The notes: generated by a model not told the origin, from the letters alone. Shown: positions 7,861 to 16,893, numbered from the stretch's first letter. The stretch is DNA of 50,821 nucleotides from an uncultured Emergencia sp. (GCA_904420065.1 CAJFTU010000017.1:1-50821), one strand, 5' to 3'. Translations and numbers: made by a program.

Positions 7861-8655
7861 TTAACGATCAGCGATTGCAGGTTTGTTCTGCCAGCCTCTC
7901 TTGACAACTTCCTGCATGATATAGGACATAACGTGTTCGGCGTATTTTCCTGGTCCGAAGCCTGCGTCATATCCAAGCTCCTGTGCCAGTTCGTGAGAAA
8001 TTCTCGGGCCGCCACAGGTGAGAATAACCTTGTCGCGAAGGCCTTCAGCCTCGACAAGTTCTACCATCTTCGTCAGCTGTTTGATGTGAATATCCTTCTG
8101 GGTTACCGTCTGAGAAACCAGAATCGCATCAGCGTTTACCTCTTTTGCCTTAGCGATCAGCGTTTCACAAGGAACCTGAGAACCCATGTTGTAAGCAACT
8201 ACATTTTTGAATCTTTCAAGACCAAAGTGGCCGTGGAAACCCTTCATCTGGATGATCGCGTCGATACCTACTGTATGAGCATCGGATTCGATAGAAGCGC
8301 CAACAACGACGATATCTCTTCCTACGTTTTCTCCGATCCATTCGCCGCACTCTACACGATCCATAACGGTACCTTCTACCTTAGGAACCTTGATCGCCGT
8401 GTAGTCGATGGTCGCCTGAGCTGCACCGTATACAACAAAGAAGGTATATCCCGGAGTCAGTTCACAATAATAAGTTACATTAGGTTCTTCAAAACCCATC
8501 TTCTTTACATACTGTTTCGCGCATTCCTCTGCTTCTTCACCATAAGGTACCGGAAGGGTGAATGCCATTTCTACTTTACCGTCGTTTAACGCGTCGCCAT
8601 AAGGCTTAACACAGGTCAAATCAGCCTGTACAACTGCTGTCTTGTTCTCTGTCAT
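7861..8655 (-). CDS. kamE: D-lysine 5,6-aminomutase beta subunit
   Basis: Small, cobalamin-binding subunit (264 residues) of the adenosylcobalamin- and PLP-dependent lysine 5,6-aminomutase, which turns (3S)-beta-lysine into 3,5-diaminohexanoate in the fermentation pathway. The B12 motif D-x-H-x-x-G is DAHTVG at residues 125-130, with His127 as cobalt ligand. Lys138, 11 residues later, matches the PLP-binding lysine of the well-studied clostridial enzyme, which has the same spacing. The Rossmann-like tail with ILVSQTVTQKD and TCGGPRIS completes the B12 domain. It starts 15 bases after kamD with AAGGAGGTG, so both subunits are made together. Confidence 0.96.
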   Translation of the reverse strand: MTENKTAVVQADLTCVKPYGDALNDGKVEMAFTLPVPYGEEAEECAKQYVKKMGFEEPNVTYYCELTPGYTFFVVYGAAQATIDYTAIKVPKVEGTVMDRVECGEWIGENVGRDIVVVGASIESDAHTVGIDAIIQMKGFHGHFGLERFKNVVAYNMGSQVPCETLIAKAKEVNADAILVSQTVTQKDIHIKQLTKMVELVEAEGLRDKVILTCGGPRISHELAQELGYDAGFGPGKYAEHVMSYIMQEVVKRGWQNKPAIADR

Positions 8656-8670
8656 TGCTCTCGCACCTCC

Positions 8671-10224
8671 TTACTCGTGATCCATAAACAATTCGATGAA
8701 CGGGTTGAAGTAATTTTCGCCCTTAGTGCAGACGCCTTCAAGTCCGTGTCCACCGTCGAACGGACGTTTTACGCCGCCGAATTTACCCTGTTCGATGGTC
8801 TTGAACAGGCCGTCTTTTTCAACTTCTGCAAGAAGCTCGTCCGCTTTCTTCAGGACTTCCTGAGCACGCTTCTGAACGATACCATCCTTCTTGAACTCCA
8901 CTTCGTCTCCGATGTGTCTGCAGTTGTTGAAGATATAACGGGCATTTTCGATAGCCAGATATCTGTCCTGCATGTGCGGAGTATGGATAGCTTCCGTCAG
9001 CATTCCGGTCAGCAGTATGGACTGGTTCGACCAAACGGTTACCAGGTTGAACAGCGCATCCTGGAGATGTCCTCTGAAGATGTTGCCAGTCATGAACTTT
9101 GTAGGCGGCATGTATTTCAGTCTTGCTTTCGGGAAGATTTCTCTTGCCATGATCGCCTGGGACAGTTCGAGGAGGAAGCCGTCTTCTGTAGATGGATCCA
9201 TTTCGAATGCGTGTCCGAGACCCATCTGTTCTTCCGGAATGTTTGCCAGTACAGCAAACTGTTCGTTGATGAACTGGGAGGCGGTTACGGTGTGAGCGGA
9301 TTCGATGGCGTCGTCTGTGGTCAGGTAGTTGTCTTCGCCCGAGTTAAAGATGATGCCGCAGTATCCGATAATTACTCTGGACATAAACTGGTCTACCAGA
9401 GTTCTCTGCATATTGATGTCTCTGAACAGAATTCCGTAGATAGCGTCATTGAGCATTACGTCCAGTCTTTCCAGAGCGCCCATAGCTGCTATTTCCGGCA
9501 TGCACATTCCGGAGGAATAGTTGCACAGTCTGATGTATCTTCCAACTTCTTCACCGACTTCGTCGAGAGCTTTTCTCATGATTCTGAAGTTTTCCTGGGT
9601 TGCATATGTACCGCCGAAACCTTCTGTTGTCGGCCCGTAAGGAACGTAGTCCAACAGGGACTGAGCGGTGGTTCTGATTACCGCGATAACGTCGGCGCCC
9701 TGTCTTGCCGCAGCCTGAGCCTGAACCACGTCTTCATAGATGTTTCCGGTAGCTACGATTACATAGATGTAAGGTTCCGGACCCTCGCCGATAGTGTTCA
9801 GATATTCCTGCCGCTTTGCCTTCTGCATATCGATTCTCTCAAAAGTCTTTTTGATTTCCGGCTTGAGCGCTTCAGCTGCCTCTTCCTGAGAGCATGTCGC
9901 AAGCTTAGTGATATCCAGTTTGCCGGCAGCCATTTCTTCTGCGATTTCCTGCGGGGACTTTCCGGTCTGAACCATAGCGTTTCCGATCCAGTAAGCCGCG
10001 CCTGTAGGCAGAGCTCCTGTTTCTTTCAGCTGATCCACTACCACGTTCGGCAGCGGCGTGTCAACATCGTCGACACCGTCAACGCCCAAAAGTCTTACAA
10101 TAGTTCTTTCCGTCGATACGGTGGTATGACGGTCGATAAAATCCTGCATGTCGTGAGCAATGTTTGCCGCATGCTGACGAGCGCTGTCGACAACTTTCGG
10201 GTCAAGGTTTAGTTTGCTTTTCAT
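8671..10224 (-). CDS. kamD: D-lysine 5,6-aminomutase alpha subunit
   Basis: Large subunit (517 residues) of lysine 5,6-aminomutase, providing the TIM-barrel active site that holds PLP and substrate above the cobalamin of KamE. The length and opening LNLDPKVVDSARQHA-like region are typical of the family, as is the HTPHMQDRYLAIENARYIF stretch near residue 420. It is preceded by AAGGAG and lies 11 bases after kamC, in the order kamA-kamB-kamC-kamD-kamE, so aminomutase and its presumed reactivating ATPases are co-expressed. A 511-residue open frame lies antisense to this gene and is a codon-bias shadow. Confidence 0.96.
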   Translation of the reverse strand: MKSKLNLDPKVVDSARQHAANIAHDMQDFIDRHTTVSTERTIVRLLGVDGVDDVDTPLPNVVVDQLKETGALPTGAAYWIGNAMVQTGKSPQEIAEEMAAGKLDITKLATCSQEEAAEALKPEIKKTFERIDMQKAKRQEYLNTIGEGPEPYIYVIVATGNIYEDVVQAQAAARQGADVIAVIRTTAQSLLDYVPYGPTTEGFGGTYATQENFRIMRKALDEVGEEVGRYIRLCNYSSGMCMPEIAAMGALERLDVMLNDAIYGILFRDINMQRTLVDQFMSRVIIGYCGIIFNSGEDNYLTTDDAIESAHTVTASQFINEQFAVLANIPEEQMGLGHAFEMDPSTEDGFLLELSQAIMAREIFPKARLKYMPPTKFMTGNIFRGHLQDALFNLVTVWSNQSILLTGMLTEAIHTPHMQDRYLAIENARYIFNNCRHIGDEVEFKKDGIVQKRAQEVLKKADELLAEVEKDGLFKTIEQGKFGGVKRPFDGGHGLEGVCTKGENYFNPFIELFMDHE

Positions 10225-10235
10225 CCTATTTCTCC

Positions 10236-11987
10236 TTATCTAATATATTTTTTCGCTCCGTCTATAATCGCTTTGTCGATTCCGAGCATCGCGGCTATAT
10301 TGAGAGCATCTTTGGGTACTTGTGCTTCATTATCCACTCGACACAGACGATAGTCCATGTACTTGGATATTATATTTATCCTGTCACGACGATTTGCGCG
10401 CTGAATCTCGCTGTTCAGCAGAGTAAAATTGCAGTCGGCCAACCCTCTGACCTGCATGTTTACAACGCCTTCCCGCTCGGTTACAGACTCGAAATGGGTC
10501 GTGATAAGAGAAATATACGGTTTTTCAATCAGGTAGTCCACCAGGCTCTTGGTCAGAGCTGTTCCTTCCGTCGGATTTGTTCCCGAAGCGATCTCGTCGA
10601 TCAGGATGAGACTTCTCTCCTGACCGTGATCCAGAATCTCCTTCAGCTCTTCCATCTCTGATCCGAAGCTGGATAAGCCTCTTTCCACAGACTGGGAATC
10701 TCCAATCAGGATCTGCATATAGTTGGAAAGTCCTATTCTCGCAGATTTTGCCGGAACGAAAAAGCCGTACTGAGCGAGGATCGGAATTTGACCGGCCAGC
10801 TTCAGGGAAACAGTCTTACCTCCCATGTTGGCTCCCGTAATCAAAGTTACGCCGTCTTTCAGGGAAAGAGATACGGGACAGTATTCTTTGCCCTTAGACT
10901 TTATGATGTCCTCCACCTGGAGATTTCTTCCCTCTTCGAACTCAACGACGTGTTCGTCGACGATTTCCGGCTTTATCAGGTCGTGTTTGATCGAATAGAT
11001 CGCTCTGGCGAGAGCAAGATCAAGTGCCCCCATCTTCTCACAGTTGCGCAGAATCACATCTGCTTTTTCTGAAATCTTCCGTGAGAGATGTTCTCTGACC
11101 CTCTCCTCTTCCATCTCAATCTCAGAGTTGATTTTTTCCGTTTCGCCGATATAACCGTAGATTTTTTCCGTAGGCTTGAGCTGCAGCGTCACGCTCATGT
11201 AGTCCTGATCAACCACTTCCAGTTCTTCAAGGTTCTGAATCTTTTCAAAGTCGGGATGAGACCTGGCGACTACGATGTCAAATTTCGGCGTAAGCTGTAC
11301 GCCGTACTTCTTTCGGAGCTCCTCCCGGGCCTGTTTCTGCTCTTTTCTGATCATCAGCTCATACTCCCGCTTCTTGGCGCGGTACTGACTGAGCAGCGGA
11401 CTGAATTCATCGTATATGTAAAACGTATTCATCCTGTCGCCGCGTGGATCCAGCTCGTCAAGCAGATCTTCCGTATCCTCAAGGAAGTACTTTTCCGGCA
11501 CGGTATCTACAGCCGGTTCGTTTTCATCCCGCTGAAATACGATTTCGTTCTCAGCACTCGGTTTGTTTTGCCTGCACTCCGAAATGCAGTGACTGGCTTT
11601 ATAGTCTCCGATCTCGTGTTCCATGGTCAGCTTTCGAAGCTGCCGCATCTGAAGAAGCAGCGATTTGACCTCGTACAGCTCCACTGTGGAAAGGGTAACG
11701 CTCCCGCTTCGCTGTACGGTCAGAGTGGGGTCCTTCACTTCCATGAAGACTTCCTGGATCTTATCGCTCAGAACCTGATTCTGCTTTACAAAAGCGATCA
11801 TCGTGTCTATCCGATCCAGCTCCGCGCGAAGAAGCTCTTCCTCACCCGGATAAAAGGGCCGGATTTCCTTCAGCTGCTTTTTGCCGAAAGGCGTGTTCAA
11901 ATTCAGATTAAACATCACGTGATCAAGGCCTGTCTCGCTTCTCGTCTTGACATTGGCCAGTCTTCTGTTCCTGCGTTGTTCCATCAT
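10236..11987 (-). CDS. kamC: MutS-related ATPase KamC, putative aminomutase reactivase
   Basis: A 583-residue protein with a MutS-like core and ATPase domain but no mismatch-recognition domain. Walker A is GANMGGKT (385-392), Walker B is LILIDE with Asp464, followed by the ASGTNPTEG signature, and a DNA-repair role is unlikely from context. Proteins of this type occur beside lysine 5,6-aminomutase genes and are named KamC; together with KamB they are thought to reactivate the aminomutase after its cobalamin is damaged. A long charged helical region (about 200-310) resembles the MutS clamp/lever helices. Its start overlaps the kamB stop by one base (TAATG). The reactivase role is family knowledge and inference. 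Confidence 0.85.
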   Translation of the reverse strand: MMEQRRNRRLANVKTRSETGLDHVMFNLNLNTPFGKKQLKEIRPFYPGEEELLRAELDRIDTMIAFVKQNQVLSDKIQEVFMEVKDPTLTVQRSGSVTLSTVELYEVKSLLLQMRQLRKLTMEHEIGDYKASHCISECRQNKPSAENEIVFQRDENEPAVDTVPEKYFLEDTEDLLDELDPRGDRMNTFYIYDEFSPLLSQYRAKKREYELMIRKEQKQAREELRKKYGVQLTPKFDIVVARSHPDFEKIQNLEELEVVDQDYMSVTLQLKPTEKIYGYIGETEKINSEIEMEEERVREHLSRKISEKADVILRNCEKMGALDLALARAIYSIKHDLIKPEIVDEHVVEFEEGRNLQVEDIIKSKGKEYCPVSLSLKDGVTLITGANMGGKTVSLKLAGQIPILAQYGFFVPAKSARIGLSNYMQILIGDSQSVERGLSSFGSEMEELKEILDHGQERSLILIDEIASGTNPTEGTALTKSLVDYLIEKPYISLITTHFESVTEREGVVNMQVRGLADCNFTLLNSEIQRANRRDRINIISKYMDYRLCRVDNEAQVPKDALNIAAMLGIDKAIIDGAKKYIR

Positions 11988-13006
11988 TACATCCTTACAT
12001 CTACAATTGGAATATCCGGAATCGCCTTCTGCATTTCCTCAAGAAGGAACCGGTTGTCAAAAGTATATCCCGCCGGAGACCATGGATTTACAGTAATGGC
12101 CGCGATCTCAATGTTCTTCAGAACATTTAATCTGAAGCCTTTCTTTCTGTAAACTCCCCAGTCCATGACGTTCACGAAAATCTTCGTCGGATCCTTAAGG
12201 ACAAACCGAACCTGCTTCAGCTTCTTAAGGCTTATATCGGAAATTACGCTGTTGGTAAAGGCTCCCGGAATATATATATATCTAGTATCCTCGTCAATGG
12301 CTCCGTTAATTTCTTTCGAGGCGCCCAAGCCCGTGATCAGGTCCAGCTTTTTCACCTCGCCCTGCTCATTTACGAGCATAACCTTATCGTCAAAGTTATT
12401 CTGTTCTATCGCATCTCTTATTCTGCCCTGTTCCAGCTCAGGCGTCCTGTACAGGTTCACGACATGCGCAGTCTCTTCCACAACCTTGTTCATCTTCCGC
12501 GAAAGAACGGCCCCTGTAGACAAGATAATCGCATCAGAGGTATCCGGTGATGCGATGGTTTTTCTGTCAATGGCTCCGTCGATCAGAATCAGCTGGCAGC
12601 CGAGATCGAGCATATCCTGGCAGAGAAGCTTCTGCTCTGCGTTGATCACCGGACCGGCAATCTGCACATAGCCCGCCTCTCTCACTCTGCAAATGAGAAG
12701 GGTTCCGATCGCCGTCGAATAGCTGGTGCTCTTTATCACTTCCAATCCGGCATCAGCCATCTCGTAGAGAAGCGACGGCACAGCCACGAGCATATCCTGA
12801 TCCAGATAGACTCTCGGTTTTTCCGTTCCGGTTACCAGATCCTGGGACTCTCCGTCTCTGCCTGTAGACGTTACGCCCAAAACCACCCCTTCGTCGATGG
12901 CCTCTTCTATGAGGTAATTGAGCGCGGTGGTCTTCCCTGCGTTTTTGGCCATACCCACTATAGACAGCGTCTTATATTTTGTTGATAAATCGTAGAGTAA
13001 ACCCAT
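11987..13006 (-). CDS. kamB: P-loop protein KamB, putative aminomutase reactivase subunit
   Basis: A 339-residue protein with an N-terminal P-loop, G-M-A-K-N-A-G-K-T at residues 18-26, and a dethiobiotin-synthetase/MobB-like NTPase look (a LILIDGAID stretch near 137). The C-terminal third has no recognised domain. It lies between kamA and kamC and overlaps kamC by one base, suggesting tight coupling of the two proteins. In lysine fermenters this gene pair is regarded as the reactivating factor of KamDE; no motif here proves that. A hairpin separates it from kamA. Confidence 0.82.
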   Translation of the reverse strand: MGLLYDLSTKYKTLSIVGMAKNAGKTTALNYLIEEAIDEGVVLGVTSTGRDGESQDLVTGTEKPRVYLDQDMLVAVPSLLYEMADAGLEVIKSTSYSTAIGTLLICRVREAGYVQIAGPVINAEQKLLCQDMLDLGCQLILIDGAIDRKTIASPDTSDAIILSTGAVLSRKMNKVVEETAHVVNLYRTPELEQGRIRDAIEQNNFDDKVMLVNEQGEVKKLDLITGLGASKEINGAIDEDTRYIYIPGAFTNSVISDISLKKLKQVRFVLKDPTKIFVNVMDWGVYRKKGFRLNVLKNIEIAAITVNPWSPAGYTFDNRFLLEEMQKAIPDIPIVDVRM

Positions 13007-13037
13007 ATTTCTTCCTTAAAAAGTCTTTTATCGAATT

Positions 13038-13062
13038 ATAGGGAGACCAATGGCCTCCCTAT
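13038..13062 (-). other. Intercistronic hairpin between kamA and kamB
   Basis: Eleven-pair hairpin with arms ATAGGGAGGCC and GGTCTCCCTAT (one G-U pair) and a 3-base loop. There is no T-run after it, so it probably acts in mRNA processing or stability, letting kamA be made in excess of the reactivase, rather than as a terminator. Confidence 0.6.
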
Positions 13063-13077
13063 TCGCTATCCACCTTA

Positions 13078-14337
13078 TTAGTGTTTATTTCTTTCGTGTC
13101 TCAGCAGATGAGCAGGCTCCATAGATTTAATCTGTAATCCTTCGCCAAGTGCAGATACACCTTCATATCTGTAAGTCTTCTTGCCTGTGCAGTAATCGCA
13201 GGTGCACTTCAGATCCGGCAGACGAGGCTGCGTGTATGTAGTGATTACACCCTCGTAGTTTCTCAGGATAACCTTATCCGGAGTTTCGGAAATGATGTAC
13301 TGCGGCATAACCGGAGTCTTTCCGCCGCCGCCAGGAGCGTCTACTACGAAAGTAGGAACTGCATATCCTGAAGTGTGGCCTCTCAGACCTTCGATGATCT
13401 CGATTCCCTTAGCAACCGAAGTTCTGAAGTGTTCGATACCTACAGACAGGTCGCAGATGTAGATGTAGTAAGGTCTTACTCTGTTCTTAACCAGAGCCTG
13501 AACCAGTTCTCTCATGATGTGCTTGCAGTCGTTAACGCCTCTCAGCAGTACGGACTGATTTCCAAGAGGAATACCTGCGTCAGCCAGCTTTCTGCAGGCT
13601 TCTGCTGAATCCGGAGTGATTTCTTTCGGATGGTTGAAATGGGTGTTGAGCCAGATCGGGTGATACTTCTTCAGCATGTTAACCAGTTTGTCGGTAATTC
13701 TCATCGGCATAACAACCGGTGTTCTGGAACCGATTCTGATAATTTCCACGTGGTCGATCTTTCTCAGCTCACTGATGATGTATTCCAGAGTGTCGTCTTC
13801 AACGCACAGAGCATCTCCGCCGGAGAGCAGTACGTCTCTGACTACCGGTGTTCTGCGGATATAGTCGATACATGCATCGATATCCTCTCTGGATCTTGCA
13901 CCGTCGGTTTCCCCCGCGAGTCTTCTTCTGGTGCAGTGACGGCAGTACATGGAGCACTGGTCAGTGATCAGGAAGAGAACTCTGTCCGGGTATCTGTGAG
14001 TAAGTCCAGGAGCAGGGGAGTCAGCATCCTCGTGAAGAGGGTCTGCATCGTCTGCTTCGGATCTGTGCATTTCTGCCAGAGTCGGAACAGCCTGCATTCT
14101 TACCGGACATCTCGGATCATCTGGATCCATCAGAGATGCGTAGTAAGGGGTGATACCTACTCTGAAACCGCCCAGAACTTTCTCGATATCCTCTTTTTCC
14201 TGGTCAGTCAGATTAACGACCTGCGCAATGTCCTCAACAGTGGATAATCTGTGAGAAACCTGCCAGTGCCAGTCATTCCACTGCTCATCGGTAACATCCT
14301 TGAACAGAGGAATGTCTTTCCAATTTCTAATTGCCAT
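13078..14337 (-). CDS. kamA: L-lysine 2,3-aminomutase
   Basis: Radical SAM, PLP-dependent enzyme (419 residues) converting L-lysine to L-beta-lysine, the first step of lysine fermentation. The [4Fe-4S] cysteines are C128-x3-C132-x2-C135 (CSMYCRHC). The PLP lysine lies in DAPGGGGKTPV (Lys340). Substrate-binding acidic positions in CDLSVG and FVVDAPG match the clostridial enzyme, and the C-terminal zinc cysteines CTCDYC (378-383) are present. These features favour true lysine 2,3-aminomutase over the EpmB or glutamate relatives. AAGGAG precedes the ATG. The 205-base gap to kdd has a weak -10-like TATAAT but no convincing -35. Confidence 0.97.
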   Translation of the reverse strand: MAIRNWKDIPLFKDVTDEQWNDWHWQVSHRLSTVEDIAQVVNLTDQEKEDIEKVLGGFRVGITPYYASLMDPDDPRCPVRMQAVPTLAEMHRSEADDADPLHEDADSPAPGLTHRYPDRVLFLITDQCSMYCRHCTRRRLAGETDGARSREDIDACIDYIRRTPVVRDVLLSGGDALCVEDDTLEYIISELRKIDHVEIIRIGSRTPVVMPMRITDKLVNMLKKYHPIWLNTHFNHPKEITPDSAEACRKLADAGIPLGNQSVLLRGVNDCKHIMRELVQALVKNRVRPYYIYICDLSVGIEHFRTSVAKGIEIIEGLRGHTSGYAVPTFVVDAPGGGGKTPVMPQYIISETPDKVILRNYEGVITTYTQPRLPDLKCTCDYCTGKKTYRYEGVSALGEGLQIKSMEPAHLLRHERNKH

Positions 14338-14406
14338 AATAAATCTCCTTAAATTTACGTTTTTTGTGTATGATTATAATTTAAACTTTCAAAATGCGTA
14401 ATATAG

Positions 14407-14435
14407 GCCACAGCTCCTTAAAAAGAAGCCGTGGC
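14407..14435 (-). other. Hairpin between kdd and kamA
   Basis: On the minus strand GCCACGGCTTC can pair with GAGCTGTGGC (10 pairs including G-U) around a T-rich loop. No T-run follows, so it is more likely an mRNA-processing or stability element than a terminator. The rest of the 14338-14542 gap shows nothing clear. Confidence 0.45.
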
Positions 14436-14542
14436 ATGAGGTTTTGGTGTATTTTCTTCCGATCGAATTCGCCGACCGGGGAACATCCGGCTATTGCACG
14501 AAGGCAAAGACCCGGATCGTTTATCGATGTCTGTAAGGGCGA

Positions 14543-15574
14543 TTAAGCGTACATTTCTGCGAACAGATTTCTCAGACCCTCGTGCTCTCTCAGGCACTGC
14601 AGAGTGATTGCCGCATGTCCCTTGGTGTAACCGTTTCCGATGATCATCGTAACGTCTTTGCCTACGCCTTCTGCACCCAGAGCAGCCTTTGTGAAGCTTG
14701 TTGCCATGGAGAAGAAGTATACCAGACCGTCGTCTTTGCATGCCAGGATGGAAGCCATCTCTGTGTTTTCGATGTTTACGCAGTTGATAACGATATCAGC
14801 CAGTTTGCCATCGGTCAGTTCCATGATCTTGTTGTACATGCCAACAGCGTCTGTTGCGTCGTGAACGATGTATTCGTCAGCAAGGTCAAGACCTTTTGCT
14901 CTTGCTTCGGATTTCGGAGAACCAGCAACGCAGATAACTTTACCGGTAACGCCAGCTCTCTTCTTTGCCTCGTACAGGCAGAGCAGTCCGGATTTTCCGC
15001 CGCCGCCGATGATAACTACAGTGTCGCCAGGCTTAACCAGTTTAGCAGTCTGAGCAGGAGCACCAGCTACGTCCAGAGCGGACAGAGCCAGTCCTTCCGG
15101 CATATCGTCAGGAAGTTTTGCATAGATACCGCTCTGGAACAGGATGGCCTGTCCTTTGATATCTACCTGGTCGATTTCCGGTCTTACTTCCAGGATCTCG
15201 TCGATTACCAGCGGAGTCAGGGAAAGGGATACCAGTGTTGCGATTTTGTCGCCCACTTTCAGGTCGCCTACGTATGCAGGTCCGATTTCCTTAACTGTAC
15301 CGATCAGCATTCCGCCGGAACCGGTCCATGGGTTCTTGTGCTTACCAGCTTTAGCAACGATGCCGAGCATGGTCTTTTTGATTTCTTCAATGTCTCCGCC
15401 TGCTCTTCTTTCGATTTCAGTAAAAGATGCGGAGTCGATATTTAAAGTCTTAACGTCAATAAGTACTTCATTGTCGTAGATTTCCATCGTGTTGTCGATT
15501 ACATCTGCCGGCTGAGGTAAAACACCTTTTGGTGAAATAACTCTGTGTGTTCCGTAAGGGCATCCTTTTTTCAT
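14543..15574 (-). CDS. kdd: L-erythro-3,5-diaminohexanoate dehydrogenase, copy 1
   Basis: NAD(P)-dependent dehydrogenase (343 residues; EC 1.4.1.11) that oxidatively deaminates 3,5-diaminohexanoate to 5-amino-3-oxohexanoate. Family landmarks are the GTHRVISPKGVLPQPADVID opening, the NPWTGSGGMLIG block, and the dinucleotide loop VVIIGGGGKSG near residue 193. The ATG at 15574 is chosen because GGAGG lies 8 bases before it; the upstream ATG at 15583 directly abuts that site. It is the closer copy to kamA and is close to the second copy in nearly every block, clearly a tandem duplicate. Its upstream region carries a sigma-70-like promoter and two of the recurrent inverted repeats. Confidence 0.94.
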   Translation of the reverse strand: MKKGCPYGTHRVISPKGVLPQPADVIDNTMEIYDNEVLIDVKTLNIDSASFTEIERRAGGDIEEIKKTMLGIVAKAGKHKNPWTGSGGMLIGTVKEIGPAYVGDLKVGDKIATLVSLSLTPLVIDEILEVRPEIDQVDIKGQAILFQSGIYAKLPDDMPEGLALSALDVAGAPAQTAKLVKPGDTVVIIGGGGKSGLLCLYEAKKRAGVTGKVICVAGSPKSEARAKGLDLADEYIVHDATDAVGMYNKIMELTDGKLADIVINCVNIENTEMASILACKDDGLVYFFSMATSFTKAALGAEGVGKDVTMIIGNGYTKGHAAITLQCLREHEGLRNLFAEMYA

Positions 15575-15637
15575 AATAATCATCCTCCTCGAAAAATTAA
15601 AACTTTTTATGCCTGCGCATAATTAACGACTGTAAAT

Positions 15638-15666
15638 ATTATAATTCAGTTGGCTTTTTGTGTCTA
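15638..15666 (-). promoter_or_regulatory. Sigma-70-like promoter of kdd copy 1
   Basis: Minus-strand -35 TAGACA (15661-15666) and -10 TATAAT (15638-15643), spacer 17. Slightly upstream, TTGCC with a poor -24 partner (15670-15685) may be a decayed sigma-54 promoter, since the kdd copy 2 promoter has the same ACGG-TTTGC layout. Confidence 0.65.
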
Positions 15667-15711
15667 TACGGCAAAATCCGTCAATTGAAAGATAATTTAA
15701 AAAATGTCAAT

Positions 15712-15761
15712 CGAACCGAATCAGGTTCACTTTTAACCGCGCCCGATTCGGTTTCAGTTCA
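15712..15761. promoter_or_regulatory. Two inverted-repeat operator candidates before kdd copy 1
   Basis: Site A1 (15712-15729, plus): CGAACC-N6-GGTTCA. Site A2 (15744-15761, minus): TGAACT-N6-GAATCG. Centres are 32 bases apart, three helical turns. They share architecture with sites near 16970, 17001 and 19123 and are candidate binding sites of the adjacent sigma-54 activator; binding is inference. Confidence 0.6.
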
Positions 15762-15797
15762 CCTTTCGCAGAGTTCTCTTTCGGCCTTATTCAACCT

Positions 15798-16844
15798 TTA
15801 CGCGTAAAGCTTAGCAAAGAGGTCGCGGAGCTTTTCGTCTTCACGGAGAATCTGAAGCGCCACGTTAGCGTGCCCCTTGGTGTATCCATTTCCGATCAGC
15901 ATATTCACATCTTTGCCTACGCCCTCTGCGCCCAGAGCTGCCTTTGTAAAATCGGAAGCCATGGAGAAGAAATATACCATACCGTTGTCCTTGCAGGCAA
16001 GGATGGAAGCCATCTCCGTATTCGGGATATTTACTACGTTGATTACCACGTCAGCCAGCTTTCCGTCAGTCAGCTCCGAAATGGCATTGTAAAGGCCCAC
16101 GGCATCTGTCGCGTTGCCGATCAGATACTCGTCAGCCACGTCAACGCTCTTTGCTCTGTCTATGGAATTCTGGAAGCCGTCAACGCAAATAACTTTACCG
16201 TTGATTCCCGCTTCTTTTTTCGCCTGGTAGCAGCAAAGCATTCCGGATTTTCCGCCGCCGCCCAGAACTACGACTGTATTGCCCGGTTCAACGATCTTAG
16301 CCGTCTGAGCCGGAGCTCCTGCTACGTCCAGTACAGACAGCGCCAGATTCTGCGGAATGTCATCCGGCAGCACGGAGTAGATTCCGCTTTCGAAAAGGAT
16401 CGCCTGTCCCTTGATATCTACCTGATCGATTTCCGGCCTCACTTCAAGAATCTCTTCGATTTTCAGCGGAGTCAGAGAAAGGGATACCAGCGTTGCGATC
16501 TTGTCTCCCACCTTCAGATCTCCGTCGTAATCCGGGCCTACCTCTTTAACGGTACCGATCAGCATTCCGCCGGAACCGGTCCACGGATTTTTATGCTTTC
16601 CGGTTTTTTCTACGATACCCATCATGATCTTCTTTATTTCTTCAACGTCGCCGCCCGCTCTCTTCTCAATTTCCGTAAAAGAAGCGGAGTCTACGTTCAG
16701 TGTCTGTACGTCGATCAATACTTCATTATTGTATATTTCCATTGTGTTGTCTATGACGTCAGCCGGCTGAGGGAGCACTCCTTCCGGACTGATTACTCTG
16801 TGCGTACCAAACGGATCGCCTTTTTTGTATTCCATGTTCTGCAT
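15798..16844 (-). CDS. kdd: L-erythro-3,5-diaminohexanoate dehydrogenase, copy 2
   Basis: Second complete Kdd (348 residues), collinear with copy 1 and differing mainly at surface positions; the dinucleotide loop VVVLGGGGKSG and the NPWTGSGGMLIG block are intact, so it should be active. The ATG at 16844 follows AGGAGG at good distance. It lies immediately downstream of the sigma-54 regulator gene and has a near-consensus sigma-54 promoter and two upstream operator-like repeats, unlike copy 1. The two copies may be expressed under different conditions, or prefer different cofactors or stereoisomers. kce, normally part of this pathway, is not found here. Confidence 0.94.
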   Translation of the reverse strand: MQNMEYKKGDPFGTHRVISPEGVLPQPADVIDNTMEIYNNEVLIDVQTLNVDSASFTEIEKRAGGDVEEIKKIMMGIVEKTGKHKNPWTGSGGMLIGTVKEVGPDYDGDLKVGDKIATLVSLSLTPLKIEEILEVRPEIDQVDIKGQAILFESGIYSVLPDDIPQNLALSVLDVAGAPAQTAKIVEPGNTVVVLGGGGKSGMLCCYQAKKEAGINGKVICVDGFQNSIDRAKSVDVADEYLIGNATDAVGLYNAISELTDGKLADVVINVVNIPNTEMASILACKDNGMVYFFSMASDFTKAALGAEGVGKDVNMLIGNGYTKGHANVALQILREDEKLRDLFAKLYA

Positions 16845-16893
16845 CTTGTGTTTCCTCCTGTTTATAATTTTCTCAAATCCGGACTCATATTAT

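Noticed and set aside
8677-10212. 511-residue plus-strand open frame antisense to kamD
   Set aside because: Very long but low-complexity shadow of kamD codon use, no ribosome site or family features; similar shadows cover kamC and the kdd genes.
10236-11987. DNA mismatch repair protein MutS
   Set aside because: The ATPase core matches, but the mismatch-binding domain is missing and the gene is inside the lysine aminomutase operon.
11088-12152. 354-residue plus-strand open frame
   Set aside because: Antisense to kamC with no start signal or domain.
15670-15685. Functional sigma-54 promoter for kdd copy 1
   Set aside because: The -12 TTGC is present, but the -24 GG is replaced by TT; a sigma-70-like promoter nearby is a better candidate.
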